A DNA stretch of 64,000 bases from Ectocarpus siliculosus (taxonomy: Eukaryota; Sar; Phaeophyceae; Ectocarpales; Ectocarpaceae), in assembly GCA_000310025.1 (NCBI GenBank), contig FN649735.1, positions 2,257,418-2,321,417 of the forward strand. The letters run 5' to 3'. The notes beneath the pieces are model-generated. The model searched no databases. It saw only the letters and a list, made by a program, of their open reading frames with translations, and was not told the origin of the DNA. Positions 1-10,679 of the stretch are shown in pieces. How positions within the stretch are numbered: the stretch's first letter is position 1; each line of letters starts with the position of its first letter. The position numbers were made by a program, and so were the translations under genes.

Positions 1-1135
1 GATCGCAAACGACTGCTCGTGGAATGCACGCATGTCCAAGGTAGCGGAAAAGGGCAAAGCACGAGCAGGGAAGCTGCACCCAATACCCGCAAACCGGCAC
101 CTCGATACACGCATCAAGTTGGCGGTTTTGAAGAGCGTAATCGTACCGCCGCTAGAGTACGCCGGAGAGGTATGGGAATGAAATAAGAAGGAAGTGAAAG
201 AATTCGAGGCGGCGCAGATGAAAGCAGCGACAATCATCCTAGGATGCTCCAAGCGCACAAGTAATGCAGCCGTGAGGGCAGAATTGGGGATCCAATCCCT
301 GCGGTCGGGAAGAGACGCAAGGAAGCTGACATGGCAGTATCGCATGTGCGGGATGGGAGAGGAGAGGTTGCCGAGAATAGTATGGGAGGCGAAGTGGGCA
401 AACAAAAAGAGGGGTAGACAACCCACGGAATGGGTCAAGGTTGTAGAGGACGTATGGAAGGGGTTAGACATCGACGAAGATGAAACGATGGAAACGGAGG
501 GTCTACAAGGGTTCAAGGAGAAGATATCTGTTGCTTGTGCCGAGAGATAAGAACGGAATTTAAGGAAAGAAACCAAGGATAAGGAGGGTCTAGAAGTGTA
601 CGGAATGTTGAAAGAAGGAATAGGGTACAAGGATTACCTACATGGACCAATGGATGCAGGGACAAAGCTTAAGGTCAAATTCAGGACCGGGGACATAGGC
701 CTTCGAGAACGTCGACGAAGACATACGACGGTAGACGACGAAGACGACAAGTTCAAATGTGATTGCGCTTCGAATGCGAAGACCGTGTTCATGTAGTCGC
801 GGAATGTCCGTGGTACGAAGAGGAGAGGGAAGTGTACACGACTGAGCTGGGAAAAATACAACGGACGTACAGGGAGATGTTTGAGGCATGGAATAGAGAG
901 GAGAGGACGGTAGCTGTACTGGGGAGTAGGAAGTGGTTTGAAAAGGCGGGAAGGGATATCGTTAGGATAGACAGACTAGGGAAGACATTTTTGAGCCACC
1001 TTTGGCAAAGTAGGAAGGAACGATTGGCGATCGGTGATCGGTCCTGTGGGAACAATGCTCCGTCCTCTCGAGGACGCGTGGTCAATGGTCTAACCGCTAA
1101 GACATGCAAAACGTAAGAGTACGCCCCCCCTCTCC
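1..1135 (+). pseudogene. Non-LTR retrotransposon (LINE) ORF2, C-terminal part, broken
   Basis: The reading frame entering at position 2 encodes the region after a LINE reverse transcriptase. It has a 'PPLEYAGEVW' block, then 'QMKAATIILGCSKRTSNAAV', a typical pattern in which LINE proteins read Q-x-KA-x-x-x-ILG followed by TSN-A. An in-frame TGA lies at 179-181 and a TAA ends the frame near 550. The protein resumes at about 596-770, then shifts frame into 763-1116, which carries the cysteine-histidine motif usual at LINE C-termini ('HVVAECPWYEEERE'). The 5' part lies outside the window. The element ends in a C-rich tract at about 1120-1160. At least one nonsense codon, another stop and a frameshift make it non-functional. 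LINE identity is secure; the clade is not assigned. Confidence 0.8.
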
Positions 1136-2250
1136 CCCCGCCCCCCGCCCCCCCCGCGTCGGAGAGGGTAGAAATTAGAAAAGATATCATGATTAATCGA
1201 AAAGTTAGCATGAGGTTCGATGGCTGGCGAACATGCCTCGCTCTCGTTACAGGTTTTGTATCTGCTCGTTAGCGATGCCGGCCCACGCTCACCCAGTCGC
1301 TGCTGCAGTGACACACGAAAACAAGCAGCCTAGCTTGCGTAGCGTCTCATATATACGAAAGTACAGTATCGACCAAAGCTCGAAATGAGCCAAACAGCTC
1401 AGCAAACAACCCATTCTTTTGGAACAGATCATTGACCAGGTTTCACAAGTGTTGACTATCCATTGAACCACCTGCCTTGCAACTTCCCTTGCCGCTTCTA
1501 ACACTGCACAACAGGGAACACAAGCTCACAAATCTACTGACAGCCTTGGTCTTGAAGGGTAACGTTTGACTTGATCATTCCGCCACACGAACGGGCGACT
1601 GGCGGGCTAGCAGCTGCTCCTAGACCCTCAGGGGGGTATATGCATGAGAAGATTAAGATTGCGATCCTGTGGTGCGCGGGGCGTCTGCCATCTCTCGGCG
1701 GTATCCACAGCTCCACAATGCATACAGAGAGAACCAGACGCCAAAGCGCCGACGACTGGGTGTATAAACTGGGGATACATAGGGTATATGTCCCCGCCCC
1801 CACTCAAATGCCCCCCCCCCCCCCCCGCCACGGACCCCAATTTTCGATAGTAGGCCTACAGTATGTGTCACGTGACTTGAATTTGTTTTTACGTGTACCC
1901 TCGTGTGTGCTTACAATCGTTTCGATATCTTGCGCGCTTCGACTATTCTTCTCTCGCGTCACCGAATCTTTTCTCACACTTCCTTTGCAGGGAGCTCGTC
2001 GGTAGTAATGCCAGCGCATGTCCGAGGGCCGCCAGGTACCCGTGGCAACGTGTAATCGTTGCTACGGTGGCGTTGGTTTCGACCACTCGTGTCAATAGAC
2101 CCACGGATGGTGCATGCCGCATCTCTTAAGAAAGAATTGGCGTGATGCGGCAACCTCGAGTAGTTTTACATCTGGATTCCTAATGCAAAAAACATCATCC
2201 ACGATCGGCAAAATTCCGGCTTCTTATACAGCCTGATTTGTCACTTTTTC
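1136..2250. other. No gene recognised; C16 homopolymer
   Basis: No conserved protein is seen in any frame. A run of 16 C lies at 1811-1826. Short open frames here are overlapping and low in complexity. It is probably old transposon DNA, but I cannot match it to another copy in the window. Confidence 0.4.
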
Positions 2251-2316
2251 GGGTCAACAACATTCAGGATCAGGGATCCGTGTTGCGTTCACCCAGAAAG
2301 TTGGGCAGAATCCAGG

Positions 2317-2790
2317 ATGATGCCCAGCCGGATTTTCTATCCCAAAAAGTTCACCGCTGGTGAACTCAGCCGGCATAGTCGCTCGGGTTTGCTCCGGCCT
2401 GCGTGTACCTTGTCGCGAACCTCCTGCGCCTGTGACCTCCATTGGGCCTCGTCAATATGCTGCACCTTCTGCCGCAAGACCTTCTCCTCCATCACGAACA
2501 CCTCCCCTTCTACGCCTGCGGTTGACGACAAAGTGGAAAACGCGGTGCACGGCATTGCCACAGACAATCTGTCACAGCGTCGAGGTCTATCGTCCGCGGG
2601 AGGCGGTGTTCCACGCCTGCACAACTGGAACCAGAATAAACCCATCCCGAGTACGCCTCTTCTGTTTTGAATCATCGCCTTGAGCGTGCGAACAACCTCA
2701 CGCACATGCACCATGACTATACTACCATTTGACCACAGAGAGTTAGAAACAGAATATTTGCGGTCAACACAGAGCGACATCCCAAGGGCA
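2317..2790 (-). pseudogene. Gyp-A integrase C-terminal fragment
   Basis: The minus strand encodes a degenerate integrase stretch. It reads 'REVVRTLKAMIQ' near 2690, and further on 'KVLRQKVQHIDEAQWRSQA', the linker after the integrase core. The same sequence recurs in the Gyp-A copies near 12000-12140, 20480-20540 and 24780-24900. No catalytic residues are present. The fragment stops in-frame around 2337. Confidence 0.65.
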
Positions 2791-2819
2791 GGTGCAGATA
2801 GGGTCGCTGGGGGCTCAGA

Positions 2820-2950
2820 TACCGTAGTTGGAGATGTTGATGGCCCCTTGTTGTCCGATCCTAGGAATCCTTAAGGCCTAGCCTCCCCCCTCACACCCTA
2901 AGAAGGCTGCCCTAGAGGGTCAACGGAGGGCAGATGACTCTCTTGTCCAA
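2820..2950 (+). repeat. R2 dispersed repeat fragment
   Basis: This segment contains the block 'GCCTAGCCTCCCCCCTCACA' followed by 'GGCTGCCCTAG' and 'CAACGGAGGGCA'. The same block recurs at about 3230-3320, 4180-4270, 7800-7890 and 13175-13265, and inverted at 7440-7550. It aligns with 13068-13265 from 'GTTGGA(G/T)ATGTTGATGG' onward. It is a moderately repeated element of unknown class. Confidence 0.6.
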
Positions 2951-2955
2951 CAGAG

Positions 2956-3040
2956 TGTAGCCACGCTTGAAATCAGGCAGGTCCTACACCAGATTCCTCC
3001 CCCTGTGGCCTCGGAGGGCTGGTCGATTCACCTCCTTGGC
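2956..3040 (-). repeat. Gyp-A LTR fragment
   Basis: The segment begins 'TGTAGCCACGCTTGAAATCA' and continues with the CCTCCCCC and 'CTGGTCGATTCACCTCCTTG' blocks found in every Gyp-A LTR. Only the terminal third of the LTR is left. It lies to the right of the integrase fragment at 2317-2790, so the two do not form one collinear minus-strand copy. Confidence 0.65.
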
Positions 3041-4140
3041 AATGTACAGACCGGGATACTGCTTTATCGCAGAAAACAAAATGCTTGACAAAATAACGAG
3101 GTAGAGACACTTTAGAGCGCTTTGGGGGCGATGTAGACCGGGGTCTGCTGGGGTCTCGATATGTTGCCCCATCCGGCGCCTCTGACTTCCAAACATGATA
3201 TTCTTCTCTCGTGTCTTCCCTTCTACGTACCTCTCGCTATGCGGGCTTAGGGGCCTTGCCTCCCCCCTCACAACCGAGGGGGGCTGCCCTGGGGAGCCAG
3301 CTGAGGGCAATTGGTTCTCCGGTCTGCAACACGACTTGTCTAATGGTTTGGTTTCGCTTCCATAGGTTTGCAGTGAGTTCGAGACAGGCTGAGTGAACAT
3401 TTGAGGTGATTTTCTTCCAAAGACCCTGAATTTATTGGCCATATGGGTGACGGCAAGACTCTGCTGAGACCCTGGAACGTTCTGCAGGAAGTGGGCGACA
3501 AGTGAGAGATGAAGGGAACAATAATACACTGGATGGATAACAGCGGAGGCGAGGGGCGTCACCCTCCTCAAAAGCGAAAATGCCGGAACTCGGAACTCCA
3601 CAACTATGAGTCAGAGCCGACTAGTCTCATGATTTGATATTTTATAGGCTTCTGAGCGGCACATTGAAGGGCGCGCAACAACGGTGAGCCACGGTGGATA
3701 AGGAACGGCGTGATGGTGAGCAGGTTCAAGGTTGGACAAGATGCTTTGGGTGGAGTTCATATCTTCATACATAGACCAATGCAATCTCGCCCACATCTTC
3801 GACCCGGAGTTGCGTATCGTCTGTAGGGAAATCAACAGCTCAGCGTCTCGACCAGTGGAATGATGTCTTGAGCCAGTACGATTACCACCATGCACAATTT
3901 GGGTAAGTGCATGTAATTGCTGGGGGGAGGGACCTTGTCGCGGTTGGTTTCTGTGCCGTCGGTGAGTGTTTGTGAGGCCGCGGTTTACGCCCCCAGGGAA
4001 TCTGATGCCGCGATGCTCTCGAAGCAAGTCATACGTGATGCACAACAAGCGGCGCGGAGTATCCTCGGCTCGCTCGCCGGACCTGCATTTTCGGCGGCGG
4101 TAAGATGGCGACTCTGGGGGCTCTGTTAACGTCTGAACAT
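3041..4140. other. Unclassified repeat-rich DNA
   Basis: No conserved protein is recognisable. One R2 block lies at about 3230-3320. The long minus-strand frames at 2984-3601 and 3611-4048 show no family motif, and one runs through the LTR and R2 fragments, so they are not treated as genes. Confidence 0.35.
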
Positions 4141-4149
4141 GGAATACTC

Positions 4150-5215
4150 CTCTCTTTTCTTCTCTTTCTACCCCCGTATAGGGCGACTCAGGGGCCTAGC
4201 CTCTCCCCTCACACCCTGGGGAGGCTGCCCTAGGGGGTTAACAGAGGGAATTTTGCCTCTCTTGCCCATAATTCTATATAACTCAGGTTGGCGGGGCAGC
4301 TGTGAGCTGTGTGTTGATCCACGATTTCTCGACCGTTCAAGAGGAAGACGCAACTACATCGGATGTACACGCCAAGAAGCGGACTCCGGAGGCGTATTTG
4401 TTGCCTCAACGAGCGCCCGTCAGGAGCTGTGTTGGTTTTACACTGCACCAGGGGGGGGGGGGGGGAGGGGTGTACTCATAGTCGTGCATGCCGTAGTCGT
4501 TAGACCATTGACCTCGCAACCCTACAAAGCCGGGACGGAGCACGCCAAGTTCTCACCGGACCAGGCTCTCACATCACCAAGCGCGAAGCACCGTGAGGTA
4601 TTCGGCGAGTCGCATGAAGGGTGAGCTGCATCTTGCTAAGGGTGTTCGGCATCTTGTGCTTACTTCCTTGCGTACGAATGACAGCTGCGTATGACTTAAT
4701 TTATTTTCTGGTGCTTTCACTTCCAGAGACAGTTATAAGCACTGTATAACTGCTTCGAGGATGCTTGACCATTTTAACACAACGTGGTGCGATCATCCCC
4801 CTTGCGCGGAGTGAGGTTCTCGACCCCGCACCAACATGATCTACTCGACCACCATTCATGGTTACCGCATAAAAAAAAAACAAAGGTAAAAAAACCCGGT
4901 AACCTGGTGGCCGAGTTCACGAAGTGAATTGGCTTGTTTTACAACGTCGTTGCCAAGCGACGAAAACCCAATGCCGATGGCAAACATCGAAGGGGAGCAG
5001 GGGGGGGGGGGGGGGGACTGCCAACTCTGTCGTTCGAGAGGAGCGTTAGGGCGATAGCCGGTTCCATCAACAATCTCTTCGCGGTGCGCACGGATAGACA
5101 TTTTCCCGCTTCCAGGTGAGGGTTGCGGGATATCATCACAGTCGTGCCAAGATCTCTCAGCTATCCCCGGCGAAGGGTTTGAGCGAGATCATCACTGGGA
5201 CGATGTAAAATGCCA
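4150..5215 (+). repeat. R2 dispersed repeat, split by a LINE-related insertion
   Basis: Positions 4180-4450 match 7800-8075, and 5000-5210 match 8085-8290, so one R2 copy has been cut in two. The break falls exactly in a G-run. The intact copy reads 'CTGCACCAGTGGGGGGGGG'; here the left half ends in G15 (4451-4465) and the right half starts in G17 (5000-5016). The insertion between them is described separately. No coding function is recognised in R2. Confidence 0.7.
4466..4857 (-). mobile_element. LINE-related 3' fragment (R1 copy 1)
   Basis: On the minus strand this repeat ends 'GGTCAATGGTCTAAC...GAGTACACCCC' followed by a C-tract. This matches the 3' end of the LINE at 1080-1140 ('GGTCAATGGTCTAAC...GAGTACGCCCC' then C-tract). 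A second copy at 10283-10679 matches over about 390 bp. Only the last 60 or so bases are visibly shared with the LINE at the window start, so R1 may be a related but different LINE. The remainder of the insert (4858-4998) has a GGTTACCG/CGGTAACC inverted repeat and A-rich runs. Confidence 0.6.
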
Positions 5216-6048
5216 TTTGAGGAGAGTTGCCCCTGCGGTGTTTCGCGTATATTCCGTTGAAGTTCACACCATTGCTCTGGCTTTGTTGATTCCAAAGCGT
5301 ACGGCTGAATGTCTAGGAGGGCTGGAGCCGTGAAGCTTCGGGACGGGGCGGGACTCTCTAATGCAGCTTTTTTTCTGGTATGGCTTACTGGTGTGCTCTG
5401 AGCGCTAATTTGTGCTTGCAAATTCGTGCTTGCCAATTCGTGCTCCAAGTGAGCTAGACATGTTTTGAAGTTTGGTAACAGCTGAAGTCCAGTTGTTCAC
5501 AACACCGGGTTCTCTCTCCGAGAGGGGTAAGCATAACGTGCTTTACGAAAGTCAAGTTGCTTACATCGGCTTGCGCTGTCTTGAAGTTTTGGGTCAAGCC
5601 TACATGTCTTTGCTTGTTAAAAAACGAGTGCCCAGAATGTGCATGTGTCTGTTTGATCTTGCATCAGTGAGTATGCTTCTCCGAGCTCCTGGTCACACAG
5701 ACAGCTTAGATGAACATCATCCAGTTGACGATATGCTGTGGAGTTTTGGACATTGCGATTACAGACGAAGTCTTGTGCCGAGCAGTAAGTCGAGACCACT
5801 GCTTTGACAAATATCTCATCGCCCTTGTTGTCCCATCCGGGGAGGGGGAGACTCTTGGGCGTTTGTGTTGCTTTTGTTGTCTTTGGTACCAGTCTTCCCA
5901 TTATTGGTGGCGAGGCGTGTACTGTTCGTTTCAGTGAATGCAGATTACTCATAACACTTTTCAGTGTATTTTTTCGTATAACTACAACCATTCACGGTTA
6001 CACAGGAGGTGGTGAGCATGAGGGAGAAAGGAGGAGGCCGAGAGTATT
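5216..6048. other. No gene recognised
   Basis: The plus-strand frame at 5472-5807 and the minus-strand frames at 5161-5448 and 5617-5991 overlap one another and show no known domain. The region lies between two repeats. I see nothing supportable in it. Confidence 0.35.
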
Positions 6049-6320
6049 TGTGGACGCAGCGCACCTTGGTAGCAGTAGTTCACAGTGGGAAGCTGCCGTT
6101 GGATATGTATGCATGTCAAAGATAATGGTAGATTGGGGTTTCTATCTGCCTGGTTGGCATGTTGGCAGGAGAGGGAGATAGATGGAGAGAGAGAGACGAG
6201 ACTCGTGTGCAATAATAATACACTGTGTTTACCATCACCAAGGAGGTGAATTGACCAGCCCCTCGAGGCCACGGGGGGAGGATACTGGTCCTAGGCCCTG
6301 CCTGACTTCAGGCGTGTCTA
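6049..6320 (+). repeat. Gyp-A 5' LTR (copy G)
   Basis: This LTR of about 272 bp starts 'TGTGGACGCAGCGCACC' and ends 'GGCGTGTCTACA', giving the usual TG...CA ends inside short inverted repeats. It contains a GA-rich stretch (a CT-rich stretch in minus-strand copies). The gag frame starts 180 bp downstream, as expected for a 5' LTR. No target duplication can be tested because the 3' side of this copy is lost. Confidence 0.8.
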
Positions 6321-6500
6321 CAGTTATCGATCAGGCTGACCGACCAGGGTCAGTCAGGGAAACATTTTCGTGACAACAGCAGGACGAGCTATTCCTCCGC
6401 GTTTTTCATGCTTCGCTGAGTGCGAGGCTGCGGTCTTGGAGCTGCTGTCCTGATCTCCCGCAAAGTGCTGTCTTGATCTGCCCGGGCATCGTACGGCGCG

Positions 6501-7448
6501 ATGGCTCAGAGACGCTGCAATGTTGGCAAGGGGGCGCTTGGCGGACAGCAAGGTTCTGCTGGACATATTGGTGAGCTCGGGGCGGGGCTTACTGACTTGG
6601 TTTTGGGCAATTGGCCCAAGCCGCCTGAGTATGGACGTACTTTTTCACGAGCTTCGTCCTTGCGTTTCTACACGCAATACACCGAGCATGAGCGGAGCAT
6701 GGGTCTCTGCAACAGTGGGCCATCCATCAGACGCCCGCTGCTCACTGTGTCTCAATTGCTGCGCCCATCTATCCGGAAATACTTGTCGCGCACCTACTTT
6801 GATGGCACTGAACTTGAAGAAGCTGACCTGCGCGAGGCCCTGGCCAAACATGCTGAATGCTGGACGGATGATACCCTTGAGCCTTCGATTGCGGCCGCCG
6901 CCGTGTCCCGTATGGTAGTCATGGGGACTGAGACTACTGCTGTAGATCGGATAGACGCTGTCCAAAGCCGCCTCGAGCAATACTTCGAAAACCCGAGTGC
7001 GGAGCGTGTTTTTCGAGACTCCAGTGGCGCGTTCAAGAAAGGTCCGTCTGTCTCCGCCCGAGTTCAAGGTCAAGGTGGAAAGCAAGCTCGATATGCAAGG
7101 TAGCTGGAAGGACAAACCTGAGCTAGTCTTTGAGATCGTTCAGGATGTTGCGGTCGAGTGGCGCACGGTTGAGTTGGCAGACAGGCAGCGCTGGCAATCG
7201 CGTGGGGGTGGCGCTCATGCTCGTAAAAAACCGTCTCAGCAACGATCATGGGCGAAAGCGAAAGCGCCTGATGGGGCGGGAGGTGCAAGTGCGTCTCCCT
7301 CTGCCGAGCTTGTCACATGTTTCAGGTGTCAGAAGCCCGGCCACGCCCCGCGGAACTGTCCGCTTCAGCGGTTCCCCGCCAAAGCCTCTACCCAGCACGC
7401 TGGGCATGGGGGGAATTTTCGCGGCACCGGGGACACCCGTGGCAGTCT
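6501..7448 (+). pseudogene. Gyp-A gag (copy G), frameshifted and truncated
   Basis: The start 'MAQRRCNVGKGALGG' is shared with the gag frames at 23089 (minus) and 12530 (plus). The first frame runs to 7103, then the protein continues in another frame from about 7060 to 7461. This second part carries a retroviral-type zinc knuckle, CFRCQKPGHAPRNC (C-x2-C-x4-H-x4-C), close to 7317-7360. Gag would package the element RNA. The copy breaks off at about 7448, where an inverted R2 fragment begins. The frameshift and the loss of pol make it dead. Confidence 0.8.
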
Positions 7449-7550
7449 CCCCAGGGTGTGAGCGGGGAGCGGGGAGGCTAGGCCCCTAAGCCCCCATAAA
7501 AGGGGTAGAAGGGAAGAGGAAGGAGGAGGAGAGTGCATTATTTGCAGACG
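7440..7550 (-). repeat. R2 fragment, inverted, truncating Gyp-A gag
   Basis: The plus strand reads 'CTCCCCAGGGTGTGAGCGGGG...GGAGGCTAGGCCCCTAAGC', the reverse complement of the R2 core. It is followed by the reverse complement of the 13125-13175 flank, including the 'TTATTTGCAG' block. It directly follows the zinc-knuckle part of the gag copy. Confidence 0.6.
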
Positions 7551-7672
7551 TCCGCCCCGATGGTTTAGTGGTAATCTCGAAACCGCTAATCCCAAAGTCG
7601 TGAGTTTGAAAAATAATATAATTTGCGGGTGAAAGCGAAAATACACGCTGAAAAGTTCTCGTGAGTACCAAA
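7549..7672 (+). mobile_element. tRNA-derived SINE-like fragment (degenerate)
   Basis: 'CGCCCCGATGGTTTAGTGG' resembles the tRNA A-box head of the SINE at 20155, followed by 'TAATCTCGAAACC'. The B box is decayed ('GTGAGTTTGAA'). The body ends near 'GTTCTCGTGAGTACC', similar to the SINE body at 20305. It has no poly(A) tail and is too damaged to be a tRNA gene. Confidence 0.5.
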
Positions 7673-7794
7673 AATCGACGTTAGCACCGTTGACGAGGGA
7701 AAATGACGGCTAGACCCTTCTCGCGATAAAAATGAATTCAGTCACGCACCGCGGGAGGAATATGGGGCACGAAAGTATAAGAAATAGATAAGAA

Positions 7795-8300
7795 AATAGA
7801 CCTCACCCTATGGGGGCTCAGGGACCTAGCCTCTCCCTTCACACCCTGGGGAGGCTGCCCTAGTGGGTCAACAGAGGGCCTATGGCTCTCTTGTCCATAA
7901 TTCTAGAGAATTCAGGTTGACGGGGCAGCCGTGAGCTGTGTATTGATCCATGTATGTTTCGTTCAAGGGTCAGAGGAAACTAACTACATCAGATGTACAC
8001 GTCAGGAGCGGCCTCCGGAGGCGTATTTGTTGCCTCACCGGGCGGTGCAGCTGTGTTGGTTCTACACTGCACCAGTGGGGGGGGGAAGCTGCCAAGTCTG
8101 GCGTTCGGAAGGAGCATCACGGCGACAGGCAGGATTCATCAATATCTTTTCGTGGTGCGTACGAGACAAAACCTCTCATCTTTCAGGCGGGGGTTGCGCG
8201 ATCTCATTGCTGCCGTGCCAAGATCTCTCCGCTATCACGCAGGAGGTTGAGCGAGATCACCACTGGGACGGTTCAGTATGTAGCCTTTTGAGGAGAAAAG
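7795..8300 (+). repeat. R2 dispersed repeat, most complete copy
   Basis: This is the uninterrupted version of the repeat that is split at 4150-5215, about 500 bp long. It has the shared 'ACATCAGATGTACACG' block (8-bp inverted repeat), 'GAGGCGTATTTGTTGCCTCA', and a nine-G run at about 8077. Similarity to the other copies fades after about 8300. Class unknown; no protein is recognised. Confidence 0.65.
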
Positions 8301-8885
8301 TGAGTGAAATCTCGTGCGCTCAACGGTCTTTTATCGGAGCGCATGTGCCTGTGGGAATGCGTTTTCTCGTAAAAGAATTTATGAGGTCTTGTTTGATGAA
8401 GGGATTCGGTGTGAAACCATCAAACACAACAAGTCTACCAACCCCTGTCGTTTGTTGGTCGAGAAGTCTACGAGTTCTAACCCTCGCCGTTTGTTGCTCG
8501 GGAAGTATACTCTTGCCGAGTCCGTAGAGATACCGTATCATGTCCACAGATTCAGTGACTCTGTCTCCTCCTATTGTTGGTCTGTTGTGTAAATTAAAGG
8601 GTTGGTGCATACTTTCCACAGCTACTCAAGTGTGCAACATAGTACAGCTCGAGAGCAATGGCTGCTCACCGTGAGGTCACGAAACCTATTTCACGCCTGC
8701 TGCACGGCATCATTGACTGTGCTTGCGCGGCTAAGTAATTCCTGTAAAAGTCGGTTATTGCGAACAGTGCTGAATTTACTATGCTTCTGCTGATTTCGAG
8801 CCAGCAGGTATTGGTTGGGGGTCCGAGCCACTTTGTTGCACAAGCTCAAAGTTGTTCTAGTGATAAGGTGGGAATTTCCGAATAG
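8301..8885. other. No gene recognised; short duplicated unit
   Basis: A unit of about 36 bp is repeated twice at 8431-8510 ('AAGTCTAC...CC(C)TCGCCGTTTGTTG(G/C)TCG'). The overlapping frames on both strands have no known domain. Confidence 0.35.
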
Positions 8886-8889
8886 TGTA

Positions 8890-9110
8890 TGTAGCCCAGT
8901 ATGAACTGCTGTACGCCAGTAGTGGCTGCTTTCAATAGACTGTTCCGTCTCCAGAATCTTCGTGTGTTTAGTTGCGCCGCATTCAATTATGCCGCAAATG
9001 AGCGCACGTTCTCAAAAGGGGATGTGGCTTTCTGGTATCAGGAACCAACTACATCGGAGTCGAGAGCAGACTTTGCTGACGCTCAACAGATGGATGACGA
9101 GCTTTGGTAC
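8890..9110 (+). repeat. R5 repeat, possibly coding transposon fragment (copy 1)
   Basis: The frame at 8901-9113 encodes 'VAAFNRLFRLQN', then 'ANERTFSKGDVAFWYQEP'. The same order of residues is found, broken by stops, at about 16425-16640. The 'F-x-KGDVAFWYQ' pattern is reminiscent of the segment after an integrase core, where gypsy proteins often read F-x-x-GD-x-V. That link is only suggestive. Confidence 0.45.
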
Positions 9111-9154
9111 TAGCGGCGCCGCTTCCAATCCAACGGTGGAATTAGACTTTGCGT

Positions 9155-9420
9155 CGGTTCACGGTGCACGATGATGGGGGCGTCCACGTTGTGTGGCGTG
9201 AGCTCGCGTGCTCGACAATGTGCCGGGGTATCATTTACGTGAGACATCTGCAAATCCAACTCGTGCCTATGGGTGTTTCGTATGTTCTGAGTGATTTTTT
9301 CTCTCATGCATAGAAGGACGCTTCGGCTGCGTTGTTCGACTTAGACAGATGCCGTATGAAAATTATTAGGAATTTATTTGCCGTTTCTGGATGTTAGGAT
9401 ATATCTTCGAACCAATTACT
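9155..9420 (+). repeat. R4 dispersed repeat (copy 1)
   Basis: Matches 23845-24058 in the same orientation, including 'TGCACGATGATGGGGGC', 'AATCCAACT(C/G)GTGC' and 'TTGCCGTTTCTGGATGTTA'. The copies differ by small gaps. No coding potential is seen. Confidence 0.6.
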
Positions 9421-9660
9421 GCTGACGTGTAATTTATGGTTGGGACTGTTAGATTGAGAGGCACCAGGGACGATGCATGTCCCATCTTTAAAACAGGTTT
9501 GGCGCGATACGGCATAGAACTTGTACATTTTGTGTTTCGGCCAGGAGCTCCCCATTTGTCATGGGCCACATTTCCAGCGGGCTGCTCCGAGGCCAGCTTT
9601 CCAAGTGGGTTCTTTCCGGCTGTCAGCAGAGTGCGTACGGGGTCAGGCGACGGCTCTCGC

Positions 9661-9796
9661 TTTCCTCTGTCTGCCTGTCTCGCGCTCTCTCTCTCTCCCT
9701 CTCTCTGCCTCTGTCTGTCTGTCTCTCTCTGTTTGTCTGTCTGTCTGTCTGTCTCTCTCTTTCTGTCTCTCTCTCTCCCTCTTTCTCTGTCTCTCG
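9661..9796 (+). repeat. Compound CT/CTGT microsatellite
   Basis: About 135 bp of mixed (CT)n, (CTGT)n and CTTT units. It makes long serine/leucine-rich frames on the plus strand and Arg/Glu/Asp-rich ones on the minus strand, which are artefacts of the repeat. Confidence 0.9.
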
Positions 9797-10203
9797 TTTA
9801 TTCTTAGCTCACACGCACTGATTGCTTGTGTCGAGACCTCTGGCGGAATTTCTTTTGCACGCACACAATACTCAGCTCACGAGTGGCCGCGACATGCTAC
9901 AACACATACGGACATGTACATGTGACTGCCAGACATTTCTTCTCGGCATTCTGCACTTCGAAATACGATCCGTCAGCTGTAATGTTGATTCTTCCCAACA
10001 AAGTGTGTGTTACCGCCGCTGCCGTGAGGTACAAAAAACTGTTGTGCTACAAAACAGAATATACAGCGTACATCCGTCATCAGGAAGAGGGGGCATTATG
10101 CAGTATAAGGGTCGATTTCCGTTGAGGTATCACACTGACTGCTGCTTCGGGGGCGGCACGTATCTTGATGAGAAAGTGTGTCGTGAATTTTCTTTAAGCA
10201 CAG

Positions 10204-10282
10204 GCCGGTCGCCCCGGTGATCTAGTGGTATCCTTGAAACAGTTTGTCGCAAAGGTTGTGAGGTCCGATCCCGATGGGGGGG
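10204..10282 (+). mobile_element. tRNA-derived SINE head fragment
   Basis: 'GCCGGTCGCCCCGGTGATC' and 'TAGTGGTATCCTTGAAAC' match the SINE 5' head, and 'GTCCGATCCCGAT' sits where the B box is expected. The copy ends in a G-run at 10275-10290, directly at the LINE-related 3' fragment. Confidence 0.55.
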
Positions 10283-10679
10283 GCGGGGGGTGTACTCATA
10301 GTCGTGCATGCCGTAGTCGTTAGACCATTGAGCTCGCATCCTTCCAAAGCCGGGACGGAGCACGCCAGGTTGTCACCGGACCAGGCTCTCGCACCACCAA
10401 GCGCGAAGCACCGTGAGGTATTCGGCGAGTCGCATGAAGGGTGACCTGCATCCTGCTAAGGATGTTCGGCATCTTTTGCTTACTTCCTTGCGTACGGATG
10501 ACAGCTGCGTATGATTAATATAATTTCTGGTGCTTTCACTTCCAGAGACAGTTAAAAGCACCGTGTAGCTGCCTCGAGGGTGCTTGCTTGACCAATATAC
10601 CACAACGTGGTGCGATCATCCCCTTTGCGCGGAGTGAGGATTCTCGACCCCACACAACATGATCTACTCGACCACCATG
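10283..10679 (-). mobile_element. LINE-related 3' fragment (R1 copy 2)
   Basis: About 390 bp that match 4466-4857, in the same (minus) orientation and again with its C-tract end inside a G-run (plus strand GGGGGGGGCGGGGGG). On the other side it abuts a truncated Gyp-A LTR at 10680. No open frame is shared between the two copies. Confidence 0.65.

Noticed and set aside
9643-9925. Long Ser/Leu-rich and Arg/Glu-rich frames
   Set aside because: They are translations of a CT/CTGT microsatellite.
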